Part shown: positions 31,383-44,481 of the stretch, one piece after another | Position numbering within the stretch: the first letter of the stretch is position 1 | How the letters are laid out: every line of letters begins with the position of its first letter | From: Lycium barbarum | Lineage: Eukaryota; Streptophyta; Magnoliopsida; Solanales; Solanaceae | DNA: 64,000 nucleotides | Assembly: GCF_019175385.1 (NCBI RefSeq) | Contig: NC_083344.1 | Span: forward strand, 9,142,725 to 9,206,724 | Direction of reading: 5' to 3' | The notes under the pieces: model-generated | What the model saw: the letters and a program-made list of their open reading frames with translations, nothing else | Told to the model about the DNA's origin: nothing | The model's database searches: none | Program-made: the position numbers and the translations under genes

Positions 31383-34359
31383 TGTCACGATCCATTTTGC
31401 CTAGGCCGTGTGGACACTTACTTTCCCACCTCGATAAGCGAACCCTCAACCCAACAATGAATACATTCTCGAAAAATGAATTTAAAACAGCGGAATAGAA
31501 CAAATACATAAGTCTCACAATATATCTATACATATATAAGTAGTAGAACGTGCGGAAGACAATAAACACCCCTCAGGATCTAGTCTGAATAATACAAGAG
31601 CATCTAAGGAGAAAAATACAATCTAGAATACTAATACATAGTGTCTATGTCTCTGAAGTAAAAATAAGACATATGATAGGAAACTCTTCAAGGTCAGCGG
31701 ACGCCATGCTCACTTTGGAAACTCGAGAAAAACCTAAAGTGTTGATCAGCCACAGTTCACAGAAGTGGATCCGACTTGGTACTCTGCATTCATAAAAGAA
31801 TGCAACAAGTGCAGGTCATTACAAACAACAGTACTGGTAGGCATCATCGGCCGACTAAGCATAGTTAACACAATTTAGATAGTAAAGCAGATAAGCAAGT
31901 AAGCCAACCAAGCATGAGACAATATAATCGTAACCTAGTATCCATCATCGCCTACGCAAAGCATCTAACCCGAATATGTCAAGTCTGAATATATATCCGA
32001 TCCAATCTAATCATCACAATCCAAATATCAAAGATCTCAATCAAGTCATAATATAATGCAGTGCAATAATGGTATGAATGCAATGAAATGCCATGCAAAT
32101 GAGATGCACACATGTACTCCGGACGAAAATATCGACATCTCAGTAGTACAACCCAACGTAACTCGCGAAGTCTAAGTGCTACCCATCCCGGATCTTTGCC
32201 CAACAGACAGACGAGACCCTAGATCTTTGCCCACAGGAGGAGTCTTACCGGCACCACCCTTGGGGACCCGCGGAGTCCATGCACTAGCAACAATTTCGGG
32301 ATATCATCGGAATCAGCCATGCAACACTGATGCCGGAATAGATCATCAAACATCGACCATCTCACAGTCACTCAAGTAAAAGAGTCTGTCAATATCAGTT
32401 TCATACAATTAACAATTTCAAAATTGAACCTCGGACATCGGCCTTCTCATAATCACTCAAGTAAAAGACTATCAAATATCAGTTTCATATAATCAAAGAT
32501 TTCAGAATAGATCTTCAGACATCGGCCTTTTCACAATCACTCAAGTAAAGAGTTTATCAAAATATCAGTTTTGCTCAATCAACGATACCAGTTCATCACT
32601 GGGTATCGGACATGCATCATGAATATGAGAGAATGTGTGCAATGCATATGTCAATCAATCAAGTTCAATATCACAAGTACCACAACGGGGTATGCCAACA
32701 ACGTATCACATCATAATACCAACAGTAGGTATGCCAACATATATCAATTACTTGAGTACCAACAATGGGTACGCCAACAATATATCTAAGTACACATACC
32801 AACAACAGTATTTGTCAATTCTATCCAAATCAAGACGATAAAACAAAATTCGATAGCTACCAACTACACATAGCATCAAGTCAGCACAATGGAACAATCA
32901 AAGCACACATAACGGGGTGGCCAGCCCCAACACATATCAGGGCCCAACCTAAGGCAATATCCATCCCGACTTCATATCCGAAGGTTCACATGATGTCTCC
33001 GACATTATAATCTAAATATGTGATTCACTATACGAAGTCTCACCAAGGTAAACCATAACCTACCTGGATGGCCGAACCGCAACACCAATAACTCACTCCT
33101 TTGCCTTTCCCTTCTGCTAAAACTCAGATCCAAAGTAGTCTAAGCATAATCAAATTCTATATTAGAAATTATGAGGAATGATACTAATATTGCTATGATT
33201 TCAATTAGGTCAATTCTGACCCTAGAAATTAGGAAAACAGGCCCACAAGGGCAAACGGAAAATTCGGGGGCAAAATATCAAATTAAGTACTAGGTAATCA
33301 TAACCTAACCACTAATTGTTGATTTAGCTTAAGGATTAGCCTAATTTCTGATTTTAAGCAAAACCCCCAAATTGGGTATAAACCCTTAAGTCTTTGATTC
33401 TGAAATTCAACGCTAAAAGTGGAAGATATATGCTTAATAAGCTTAGATTAGTCAATATCTAACATGAAAATCACCAATATATCAATAATAATCCTAGGGA
33501 CAATGTTCTTCCAAAACCCTCTTTCAACTCTTATCAACATGGGTTTATTAAGGGAAATAGGGAATCTAACATGATAATGGATTAGAGGAAGAATGAAGAA
33601 ATGAGCAGGATTTACCTCTAAGATTCTCCTCCAAATATTCTTAAGAGCAGTTTCTTCAACTCAACTATCGAAATGGGAAATAATGAGGGTCTAAGGCTTA
33701 TTTAAAACACATTAATAGAGACACCTGGCCTGTCACCACCACGACGATGACGCTGCCTGGGATGCCGCCACAGCGGTATGGCCAACACTACACATGGCCA
33801 CCCCAGCATCAAACACACCGCAACAGTTATACCGCTAGGGCGGTACTGGTGATGCCATTGCGGACACCAGGTACCAGAATTCCCCCATTTTTCTAAGTCT
33901 TCATCGAAATCCCGGGCCATTTTCAAGGCCATCTGTTCACAAACCAAACACACAGACCCACACAAAAATACGCTGTGAATTCACTCGTGGCCTTGGAATT
34001 CCTATCGGAGGTCTCATTGATCAAGTCAATCCCCGATACCTCAAAATTAACTTTCCAACCCAAGTCCCAAAATGCACCCGAGTGCATTGGGAGCCAAAAC
34101 AAATATGTACACAAGTTCTAAATGACCATCCAGACCTCTCGGAATCGACGAATTTCTGAAAAAGGTACGTTTACCCAAAAGTCAACTTTGAGTCGACCTT
34201 TTTTCGCTTTAACCCCAATTTTCACCAAAGTTGCCCGAATCCAGTCTAGACACCTCGGGAAGCGTGTCAACGGCCCTCTCGGGTCAAAAGTGAGCTAATC
34301 AATGCTCGGGAACGGGTAAAAGCGCCTAAGAGACTATAACAACCAAACGGGTCGTTACA
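31383..34359 (-). mobile_element. 2.98-kb LTR-like insertion in the Ogre gag (possible solo LTR)
   Basis: On the minus strand it begins TGTAACGACCCG and ends GGATCGTGACA. The imperfect inverted termini with TG...CA ends look like an LTR, and the length fits large chromovirus LTRs. It splits the Ogre gag frame: residues on both sides read as one Gag N-terminal region. The expected 5-bp duplication is absent (flanks AATGG and GGTAG). Inside are three copies of an about 85-bp unit (32369-32600) and four copies of a CCAACARYGGGTAYGCCAAC-type unit (32680-32810). No coding region was recognised. Confidence 0.65.
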
Positions 34360-34718
34360 CCATTAATTGGGGTAAACGGCATGGACCTAGTGGGGAGGTG
34401 ATCTAGTAATGGTGAAGTCAGAGATGGAAAAAATGGTGGAGGCCTTCTTTCCTCAGCAGGGGCCTCTCGGGCATCATTGGCAGCTTTGTTTCATGCCACT
34501 TCATCTTAAAGTTGGGTGATCTTTTCAAACATTAATTTCATGACGTCTTCAGTAGTCGATGATTCGGGCAGCTCGCGCAGAGGCGATTCCTTGAGAGCGA
34601 TGTCAGTAGGAGTAGCTTCGTTCTCAGAAGTACCAGTCATTTTATCTTTGCCTTTGTCTTGTAGGGATAAGGATGTTATTGCAGCTTTGGACCTTGTGAA
34701 GTATGCCAGTGTGAACAC
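34360..34718 (-). pseudogene. Ogre Gag N-terminal segment
   Basis: Open from a Met at 34718 to a stop at 34506, reading SLSLQDKGKDKMTG and STTEDVMKLMFEKITQL, a charged, helix-prone start. After the stop the same frame continues (PLLDHLPTRSMPFTPI) to the edge of the LTR-like insertion. The Gag capsid part resumes on its far side. Confidence 0.6.
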
Positions 34719-35255
34719 GAATCAACTTCTCTTTCTATAAGAAAAGAATAAATCAAGGGCAAGCAAAGTTAGTTTCGTCAAAATAAAGGAAAGAAAAGCA
34801 AGATATCACATATAAATGGTAGTTTAAAACACTTAGCACAGAAAGGATCATATGTTTGATTCAAGTGCTCAATTGATCTCTCGTAGTGGGTTTTGGGTAT
34901 TTAGGTATTTGGGCCTTGTTTGAGTGAGGGGAATATAATATTGAAAATATATAGGGACCGATTCTTACGTAGACTATCTAGGTATCCCTCCGCAGGAAGT
35001 CAGGCCCTTCTATAGTTCGGCTTACATCAAAATAATCCTAAACCTACCCGTGACCAGGCCTGATAGAGGCTTCCTGTGTATCCCTTCTTGGCACATCAGG
35101 TCGGCACAGTTCCGTTTACACACAATATGGGGGATAAATCCGTGTTAAATACAAAAAATAGGATCCCCTAAAACTACCCGAAAATGACCTTTCTTTTGAG
35201 GTCAATATAGGTTGTTTGTCCGTTCAACCTTTCCTGGCCTTAAGGCTTCCAAATT

Positions 35256-36260
35256 CTAATACTGAGAAGGGAGCACCAACCAAAGGGCTTCCTCGTCGAC
35301 GAAGTTTTCTAACTCAAATTTGAATGCATCGCATTCTTCTGTGTCATGCCCTAAAGCTCCGGAATGGTACAAACACATTTTGCGGCGACCCACTCCTTCA
35401 GTTTGGGCCCTTCTAGTTCTGATGGGGAAAATCTCCCTAATGTTGACCAATTTCTGGAAGATGCTGGCATAAGAGTCTCTGAAGACTGTGAAGTCGTAAC
35501 GCCAAATACGAGTGTTCCGAGTAATCCCCTCAGTTGGAATGATGTTGTCATGGACCAACAGTGAATTTGGTCCCTACATCTTGGGGATGCTTTTCTCGTC
35601 TATCAATTTGATGAGTCTCCTTTTGAAGACTAAACATTCATTGAGGGTATGCCCTGCCTGATCCTGGTGATAAGGGCATCTCTTATGTACGAAAATCAGA
35701 GGGCAAGGTGGTAATTTGTCAAAGCAGACACTGACTATTCCTTTGCTTCGGAATTTGATCATCATCTCCTTATTCGTAACCTACTGAGGCGAGACTCGGT
35801 AGGGATAATCCAACACTTTGTCCGCAATAGCCCACCATTCGGGTGAAACTGGTCGAGCATACTCCATTTGCTCTATGGGCTCCTCCCTAGGGCTTGGTAA
35901 TGCACCAGTAGAGGTTTTTTCTCTTTTTATGCTTGAAGGCGCAGTAGAGGCATCCCCCTTTGATGACCATGTGGGCTCCTGTGGGTCCGACTCTATTGTT
36001 TTTCCTCAGACTCTTCCATTATCGAGATGTACTAGGGAAGAATTCCTTTTCCATGTCAAGAACGTTTTCTCCCTGAGCTTCGACAGGTTTTTCAGTCGAG
36101 TTTTCCGCCGAATCCAATAATTCATCCTCCTCCTTAATCTTGGCCTTTACTATCTGGATCTACTTCTCGAGATCTTGAATATTTTGTCGCAGCGAAACCT
36201 TATTCTTCTTCATGATCTCAAGCTCAAGTGCAGTCTTGTTGCTCATCTTCAGATTCTGAG
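35256..36260 (-). pseudogene. Gag-like segment with two zinc-knuckle-like motifs upstream of Ogre gag
   Basis: On the minus strand a coiled-coil-like start (MSNKTALELEIMKKNKVSL, near 36255) is followed by degenerate sequence. Two motifs come next, CPYHQDQAGHTLNEC (35765-35574 frame) and CLYHSGALGHDTEEC (35558-35256 frame), each continuing FK..L..L(I/V)DE. They resemble the Gag C-terminal motif at about 29930 (YHSNGIGHSTEDC with DLID). It looks like a partial duplication of the Gag C-terminus placed between ORF1 and gag. Several stops and frame changes are present. Confidence 0.55.
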
Positions 36261-36535
36261 AAAATCGTGGGGCTTAGTGCGGGCATTTTCATTTTTTTTG
36301 GGGTAAGTAGACAGTATTCGAGATCAATTGAGCAATTAAACGAAACATATGGAAGAAAATAAAGCCACACAAAGCAGTTCATGAGAGTATACTACGCGTG
36401 TTCTTAAACATAACTAAACGTTTTTGAAAAAAAAAATGTGTCATTTGAATTAAACCATTGCCCCGTAATCATTAATGATAATATTCTTCCCCGCAGGGGT
36501 ATAAAAGATAAAGTAAAGGCAGACATAAAAATAAA

Positions 36536-38011
36536 TCAGCAGAAATGTCCTCCAGTAGTGGATGATGAAGCCCGATCTCTATTAGTCTTGGCTTTCTTTG
36601 CTTTCCAGAGGGTAGTCTGGATGTAAAGATGGGCTGGCGTCAAAGTCGCTTCCATAAGAAACCCTTTCTGTGTGAAAATCAGTGGAGAAACATCGTCTAG
36701 AATCTTGTTTATTCGGTCGTCTAACCAAACAATCATTGATAAGCTCCAACTCATGCCTCAGACTCTCTATGACGGCCTTATCATGCTCAATTTTCTCCAA
36801 ATATTTAGCATCTCTGTCGTCAGCCCTTCTCTGAATCAGACGGGCTCGGATCTAAGCTTGCGAATCCTTATCTTGAACACAGCTAAAGAGAATAGGCTTA
36901 GGAGGAAGTTTGCTTTGCAAGTCAGCCCTCAGCCAATCCTTAGCCAAGGTGTCAGAACCCCAGATCATGCGCCCCTTCCATTCTCGGACGCAATCTAATG
37001 CTCTGGGTGTTCTGTCAATGTCTTAGTCGATGATAAAATCTCCCATGCCTCCAATCTGGGTACGACTTAGATTCTCCCAAATTGTTTTAGAACCCGGGCA
37101 GGAGCAAAAAGGCGAATCCCTCGAATTCCCATAAGCAGCACAAATGGACACATTCTTCCCTTAACTACAACCTCGGTGGATACAAAGTCATGGAACATCC
37201 ATTGAATGCTTTCTTCCTTCAACCTAGAGAAGGTAAATGTCTAACTTTGCCTGTTTTGTTCTCCGAAGTTTGGTCGAAAATCCTGAAGATTGTTCCTTTC
37301 AGCCGACCTACTTAAGTGTTGTTCATCCCTAACCCTGACCATATGTTTAAGGATCCACCATTGCAGGAGTAGATTACAACCTTGGAAATATTTGTAATGA
37401 TTCTGGCAGAGACTCAGGGCTCGATACAAATCAGCTAATATGATCGGGGTTATGTAAAAGTATTTGGTTTCTTCTTTTTGGGTTATGCCGTAAAAGATGG
37501 CATGAGTGACTGAAATGACTCGGATATCTATGGCTAAAGACCAATCCTTGGGAAAACCATAGTTCCCAAAAAGCAAATGGTAAAGGCCAAGGGTTTGGTA
37601 GCCGTCCAGTCAGCATAAGTTTTGAATTCTCTGGGATGTTCCACAAATCCATCCGGGCTTCTAAACTTTCAGTACAACTCTCTAAAGGGTATGGTGGGGC
37701 TATGGGCCCAATTGGCGTAATTTAGGGAAAACATCCTACAAATTTGGGAGTAGGTAGGTTTTTCTGGGATCAAAATTCTTTTGGTCGGGTTTCTTTCTTC
37801 TTTTTAACCCCGAGCCCACGCTAGTTAGCACGTCCCTAAACTCTTCCAATGTTGGTGTCATTTCAATGTCATCCCCAAATCTGAAAACCATCCGATCTCT
37901 ATCCCAGAATCCGATAATTACTTCTATCAAATCCTTACAACCGGTCATAGTCATGATGGATGTCAAATTCCCCAAATGACATGAGATTACTCTTTTCTCT
38001 TCCGGGGACAT
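36536..38011 (-). pseudogene. Ogre ORF1 (protein upstream of gag), broken
   Basis: The ATG at 38011 opens a 91-codon frame with FWDRDRMVFRFGDDIEMTPTL, a block typical of ORF1 proteins of Ogre elements. Further down, in other frames, YFYITPIILADLYRALSLCQ and YKYFQGCNLLLQWWILKH (37576-37241) fit the middle of such proteins. A charged helix (DKAVIESLRHELELIND) lies near 36750. ORF1 has no known enzymatic role. At least three frameshifts or stops separate the pieces. Confidence 0.78.
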
Positions 38012-38619
38012 TTTGCCCCCACCAAATCCGCCAGAAGCTCAGGTGGTGTCAGGACCATATCAATGTTCAAATTGATTGACATCCACAAAAAAAAACCAAC
38101 GCTAATCCCCCCCACTAGGAAATGGTTTCATTCATAGGCACATTTAATGTTTTCAAATAGCACATAATATGATATGCGGTGTTTTTCGGGTCGTAAATCG
38201 TACTTGACACTGGATAGTCTCTTTATCGGGTTTGGATACATCTAAAATATCCAAACCATCCAGTCTACTTCTTATTTGGATTTGTCTTAGCTCTATCTTA
38301 GGCTTATGCAAGAGTAGGTTTTTTCAAGTTGACCTTGGACCCGAGCGGACTACTCGGGGTGAACCGTTATCGGCCTTTGGGTGACCGCACACCAACTTAA
38401 CATTCAACGTGTTCCAAAGAAAGGGTGTTTCCGATTTTTTAGTGAAGGCTAGACCGTGATCCCGCGTGTCCCCTTTGAAACCATGTTCTTTTCCAAGAGC
38501 GGCAGAGTTTATGATATGATGCATGCAAATTTAAATTGCAGAAAATAACACACAGACAAACAAATAATTGTAAAATGAACCTTATTATAATGAAACCCTT
38601 ATAATTAGAACCTAGATTA
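38012..38619 (-). other. Ogre 5' leader
   Basis: Sequence between primer site and ORF1. The minus-strand frame 38524-38324 is not a recognised gene. Nothing else was seen. Confidence 0.6.
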
Positions 38620-38637
38620 TCCCCAGCAGAGTCGCCA
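38620..38637 (-). other. Ogre primer-binding site (tRNA-Arg type)
   Basis: On the minus strand TGGCGACTCTGCTGGGGA lies two bases after the 5' LTR. From memory this is the tRNA-Arg-complementary primer site of Ogre elements, and it supports the lineage call. Confidence 0.85.
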
Positions 38638-38639
38638 TC

Positions 38640-41600
38640 TGTTACGGTTTGTTTTTACGCGGGTTAAGCCGTAAAAGTTTCTACGAGGTTGTTGGTGCTC
38701 CAAATTGGACATTTAGTTTTTAGAGTCGCCACCTAATTTATTCAAAAGGGAAGTTAGGAAAACCGAGTTTACAGAGTTTTTTCAGACTGAAAAAAGTCTT
38801 TTGAACCAGAGTTTGAGGTAAGGGTTCTGGTGATCCCCCAGGGAAGGCTTTAAGCACCCTGGCATTAAGGATCCATAGAATACGGTTGACCTACGAGCTT
38901 CACTGTAAAGTTTATTTATTTGCTTATGTGTTAGAGTGTTTTCGCAAAAAGTATAGCATTTTTATGTTCACATCATCATCTCCCCCTTTTTTAAAAATAA
39001 AAAAATCGGCAAAAAATCCCCTTATAAATATGGGGTTTTGGTTTAGAAAAATCCATGTAAGTGTTAAACCCACTACGGACTAGGACACACCCGGAATTGC
39101 TCCCGAGTAGAGTCGCTACTATTCTAATCCTAACGAAATGTGTTTAGTACCTACAGGCTTTGTACTTATATAAAAATATGGGATATATATATAAATTTAT
39201 GTATGTGTCTCTGTGTGTGTGTGTATAAGTCCATTTTGTTAGGTCCATTTTTTGGTGAAGCCCAATATGTCCAAACTATATTCCACATAATCAACTCCAT
39301 CCAGCCTCAAACTAGGCCCAAAGTAAAATTCAGTCCAAGCCATTTCAGTCCATAAATGTCACAATATTTAGGCCAAGGGAGGCTAACCTCAAAAATGTCA
39401 TTTTTATCCATGTAAAATCCCGATTTCCAGTTTCAGCCCATAGGTAAAATCCATTTGTCAGCCCAAATTCATCAAGTCCAAAGTTTCAAAGATGCAACCA
39501 GTTTTTCCCAACAAAACATAGCCCAGAAAATGTGCTCCTTCAAAAAATAAGAAAAAACGATTGGTTTTGGTCCAGTTTTTTAGAGGACTTCCAGGCCCAA
39601 TACTTAATTATGCAAACACTCTTTTTTATCAAAGATTTGTTACAAACTGGTCATTACTTTCTTTTCCTACAAAAAAAAAAGGGACTTGAATCCATTTTAG
39701 TTCTCAAGTGATTTTGCTCATACACGACTCTAACATTAAAAAACAAGAGTTCCATTTTAGAAAAAATTCAGCTCGTTGTCCTTGCTTCAAACTCGTGATA
39801 TTTAGTAAAAAAAAAAAGTATTCATCTTGGACATCAATTATTAAAAACCAAATTTTGCGACGATTTGAATATATTTTATCTTGATTACCTAAATCAAACT
39901 AAGTGATAACCCTAATTTTATATCCACCAGGGTTTCCACTAATAATAAGGTTCACATTTTTTACAAATCATACAAATAAATCTGATAAAGGGAAGGAAAA
40001 GGATCATCTAATTAATGGGCTACCCGCCCCATTAGTGCTATTTTCACTCATAGCTGAGCCTTTAAATAAAATTTGCTTCCCTTTCCAAACACGAACTGGA
40101 ATCGATCAGAACATGGGCTTGGGCCTCAGCCCAACCCTTGTATTGGCGATGCAATGGACCAGAAATGCAAGAGAGTGTCCCACATAGAGAAGATAAAAAT
40201 TAATACCATGTATACACATTAGGCAGGCAAGGAACATAACAAATAGTGAATTGGTCAATCAAAAACCATTCTTCAAATGAAACTTTGTCTAACAGATTCA
40301 GCTACTTATATATTTAAAGGAAGACTCAAGCACATTTACATATACTTCTTTGATATACCTGAGTATATACACCTTTGAGGAGTCCTAAATGGATAAAGAA
40401 GGAAGCTTTTACCTCTTTGTGCCCAATGTTGCACAAGATCCAAAGGGTTTCATGAACCCTAGGCATGGCAGACATTGGTAGAGGCTCAAGCTTGATCCCT
40501 TTTGGCCAATTGGACCTCCCCATTAGCGTATTAACTAATAGGTATATCAATAGATATATGCATATCTATGCTATACTATGTTTAGGTATAAACAACATTA
40601 AGACAAGCCAAACCAATCAAATGATTAAAGATCCATAGCACAAGGTAAGCAGAGAAGGGAATTCAGGAAGCAAACAGGGAACAAGAATACACTTTGGGAA
40701 AGTTTAGACTGCCATCTACCCATACACATGATCCTAGTAAATGTGCTTGCTCATACTGAGTCTTTGCATAAAATGTCCATAGGCAGGATGATATTAAAAT
40801 GAATCCAGACAATCAAATAGGCCAAAATTCATATTTAAACATAATGCTATTAGATAGGATATTAAGTCCATATATATTTCCCTTCCACAGCACTCAAACT
40901 TCCTGTCATTTTCAGTGTTGATTTCACATCCTAGTGATAGATTAATGTACAGGTTTTGTCTTAGTAAAGGGGGATCAGATTCAAATCACTTAATAACACT
41001 CAACACACTCAATGAAGCATTAATCACACAATATACCAGTTAAGATAAAGAAGAGATCGCAATCACTTTCCTCTTTTTCTTTTTTAGCAGAGTCGTAGGG
41101 CATTAGATAATAGAGGTTTCAACTAGACAGTAGGATTAAAGCTAAGACCAACCCTATGATTGGTTCCTTCAAAACACTGAGCGTGGAATGAGACAAATAG
41201 ACATGTTGCACACAAATCGGGTTAATATAATGGCATACACCTATTGATCTCCAACCAACATACCTAGTTTCTATCAAGCTCTTGACCTCAATGGGTCTTT
41301 TAGGCAATTCAAAAAATAGTTTTTAGTGCGACACCATCAGCATTTAAGCCCACATCTAATTTATTAGCCATGTTTGGTAGACTTAACTCAAGGCGAAGGA
41401 TCATATTAGTCATTTTTAAAAGTATTTACATGTTTAGATAGACATAGTTCATAAGGATTGCAGGAACTCAGAACAAACTGTTTTGACTTAGCATTAGGTT
41501 CAAACAGGCTAACATGTCAAACAAATAGAATAAACGCACTAGGCCTATCAAACTTAGGATTATAGACAGACAAAGCATTTGTACAGCCTATACACCATTT

Positions 41601-42827
41601 AGATCAACTTCAAATATGATGATACTTTACTTAAACATATATCTGAACATCAAACCAATACCTATATTAGTATAGATTAACCAAATTGAACATTTGCAAC
41701 CTGCTTAATAATTATCATGTTGAATCCCACACATAAGAACTTATGTAATTAAATTGACACCTCTTTAGCTAATAGACTATGTTTCTTGTTCAAGAATTAA
41801 GTTATCCAACCATAACACACTAAACTATCTAAGATGACCAGGAAATAACAACAACATCTAACTGCACATAAATGACTAAGCCATATTATATGAGCAGCCA
41901 ACAAACAAACAAACTTATAAGAGCAATTTAAAAGAAATAAATGAAGTAAGACAGAATACTTATCTACTTAAGCACATATAAACAAACAAACATACTACAT
42001 TATATCACAACTAATTGAACCTACAAAATATATAAAAAATACAAAGACCAAAGAAAAAAGGGAAATTACCTCCTAAGAGTGCAGCCTTAGATCGAGACTT
42101 GGAATCTCAAATTAATCCCCCCAAAGCTCAAACTCACCTGACCACACCAAGAAAACAAGTAAACCAATTTTATGTTTTTTAATTTTTACTTCACTGAAAA
42201 TTAAAGGTTTTAAGCAATGAAGCTAGAAACCCTATGTATTCAGTGTTCCTCCTATTTTTTCTGAAAATTAGGAGTTCTATTTATAACCCCTAAATTGATG
42301 TAAAAACCCAAATTTTAACCGATGTGGGACTTTCAAAAAAGTCTGAAAATTCTCTTCTCAAATCCCATCTAACGGCTAACAATCGCTAAATCGAGTAAAG
42401 GGAAGGTTGGATCTGACCTAAAAAGGGTCGATCCATGAGACCACTCATAAACCAATGAGAAACCAAAGTTCAAAATAGGATGCAAACAAAACTCAGTAAG
42501 AGATTTCAGAGTTCGTTTTGGCCATGCTAGACCTGAGCAAGCCCTCCTTTTTCTGCCATTTTACCATAAACAGCCATGGATGATGAGGAGAGAGAAAATC
42601 GCGCAGGGGCTGCTAAGGTTTTTGAGAGAAAAGGGGAAAGGGAAGGGGAGGGTTTGTATGGTCGGTTGGTATAACAAATGCGGCCATCCCCCCTCCCCCC
42701 CCCCCCCCCCCCTCTCCTCTCTTTTCTTATTTTACGCCTTGGGCCGGGGCTGGCCCTTGTTGGGCTGGACTCAGTCCTTTTTTAAAAAAAAAAAAATGGG
42801 CAGCCCCAAATCATTATATACACATCT

Positions 42828-42915
<88 letters not shown>

Positions 42916-43706
42916 TATATATAGATATACACACACACACACATATACACGTTATATGTATATATCCTACACATGTATATATTTTACATATATATAGATG
43001 TATTACATATATATATATATATACGCATATATTAATGCGACAAAAAAAATTAATGGGTACGTAAAAAAAAGGACAATTAAAGAAATTGATTTGCTATTAA
43101 AATGGACACTAAACAACCAATTAATTTTAAAACATGACTGATTTCCACAAAAAATGTTAAATTTATAGGGACGTCCTTAATTGAATTAAAGCATAAATTT
43201 GCTATTTTCAATTGTGGCCCCATTTGGCTAATCTAATTGATTATTTCAATTATAGCCATAATTAAACACATAATAGGCAATTTTCAAATATAATCATAAT
43301 TAATTTTTCTAAATCAATTATAATTAATTTGAGAATTTTCCACATAAATTGATTATGCAAAAAATTAAAATTTAGGGGTAAAAAATGATTATTTATTTTA
43401 ATTACTTAATTTTCTTGAATTAAAATGGGGGGTAAATATTTGCTGATTAAAATTCTAATTTGCATAATTAAATAAATATCTACTCCACACTATTTTTACT
43501 AAAATGCCTTATTAGTTATTGTGAAATAATTTCCTAATTTTTTATTATAGAACTTATTTTATCAAACACTAGAGGTAAAACATTATATGCATAGTCTATA
43601 AAATCATCTTAATTTTACTAAAAAATATATTTATCACCCCATTTAATATTCAGGCACTTTGAGCAATTAAAATAAATTATGGGAGACCAAAAATTAGGTG
43701 TCAACA
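38640..43706 (-). repeat. Ogre 5' LTR (5,067 bp)
   Basis: On the minus strand it starts TGTTGACACC and ends CCGTAACA. It is the undisrupted version of 15444-22417 and serves as the reference for its insertions. It includes a long TA/TG microsatellite (42829-42916), a C-run near 42690-42711, and no gene. Confidence 0.93.
42829..42916. repeat. (TA)n(TG)n microsatellite in the Ogre 5' LTR
   Basis: About 72 bases of TA dinucleotides followed by TG repeats. The corresponding position in the other LTR holds several such tracts. Confidence 0.95.
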
Positions 43707-43711
43707 GGGAT

Positions 43712-44425
43712 CAGGTGTGATCAGTTCCTTTGGCTGTCGTACAGTCAACTCTACAACTGTAAAGCTACTGCATTGTACCAACTGGCAGTAGTGCAGCAGC
43801 TCTTACTAGTGGCCAAATCAAAAGATGAAATGCCCCTATGTGTTCTCACATGCTCTCTCATATATATACAACATGTTACAAGGATTAACACACACTTGCA
43901 AAACCTAAAATCAGATTTTCTCTCAAGTGCTAGCCGCCATTGCTTTCAAGGTTCATTCAAGAACAAAGTTGCCAGAAACTCAAGGACTAGATCCCGACAC
44001 TGAAGATGTCTTAAGTCCTTAGATTTGTTGAGTCTTTGTCATTTTGCTCTTTATTTGTAATCCTACACCACTTTCAAGAACTGTCATTGTAGGACAATTT
44101 TCAACCTTTTTGTTCTAGTTTCTTGGCTAGAGTTAGTCAAGGGTTGTAGCTTTACAATAGAGTTATTGTCAAAAGGCTTACAATAGAGTATTGAAAGGGG
44201 TGAGGGATTAAGAGGTTAATCCCTAGGTTGCAATAGGTTATAATCTGAAGTTGCTCAGTTTAGTGAAGTTGAAAATCTTATTGGGATAGGTCGTGATTTT
44301 TAATCCCTTGAGCAAGGAGTTTTCCACGAACATATCTTATGTTATTTACTTTCTGTCTTTTACTTGAGGGAACAGATAGAGAACCTAGTTCTCTATATTG
44401 TTTGGTGCACTCTTAGTTTCTATCA
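43712..44425 (+). repeat. Remainder of the SIRE-type copia 5' LTR
   Basis: It resumes at CAGGTGTGATCAGTT after the Ogre and matches 52704-53421 of the 3' LTR, ending TTCTATCA. Together with 15379-15443 it gives 779 bp, against 783 bp for the 3' LTR. Confidence 0.92.
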
Positions 44426-44427
44426 AT

Positions 44428-44440
44428 TGGTATCAAAGCA
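44428..44440 (+). other. Primer-binding site of the SIRE-type copia
   Basis: TGGTATCAAAGCA starts two bases after the LTR end. It matches the initiator tRNA-Met site TGGTATCAGAGC with one change. Confidence 0.85.
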
Positions 44441-44481
44441 GGTTCTCTCTAAAAGGTTAACACCTAGAAAGGATCTCTCTC

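Larger units (their letters stand above)
15444..43706 (-). mobile_element. Ogre-type (Tat lineage) Ty3/gypsy retrotransposon, 28.3 kb
   Basis: The minus-strand element is bounded by TGTTGACACC and CCGTAACA ends and a perfect 5-bp duplication GGGAT (15439-15443 and 43707-43711). Order on the minus strand: 5' LTR 38640-43706, tRNA-Arg-type primer site, an extra ORF1 before gag, gag, protease, reverse transcriptase, RNase H, a second (archaeal-type) RNase H, integrase, a long 3' UTR with tandem repeats, and 3' LTR 15444-22417. Giant LTRs, an ORF upstream of gag, dual RNase H and 3'-UTR tandem repeats are known traits of Ogre/Tat elements. All frames are broken. The reverse transcriptase and integrase each lack part of the catalytic core, so this copy is not autonomous today. 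Confidence 0.93.
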
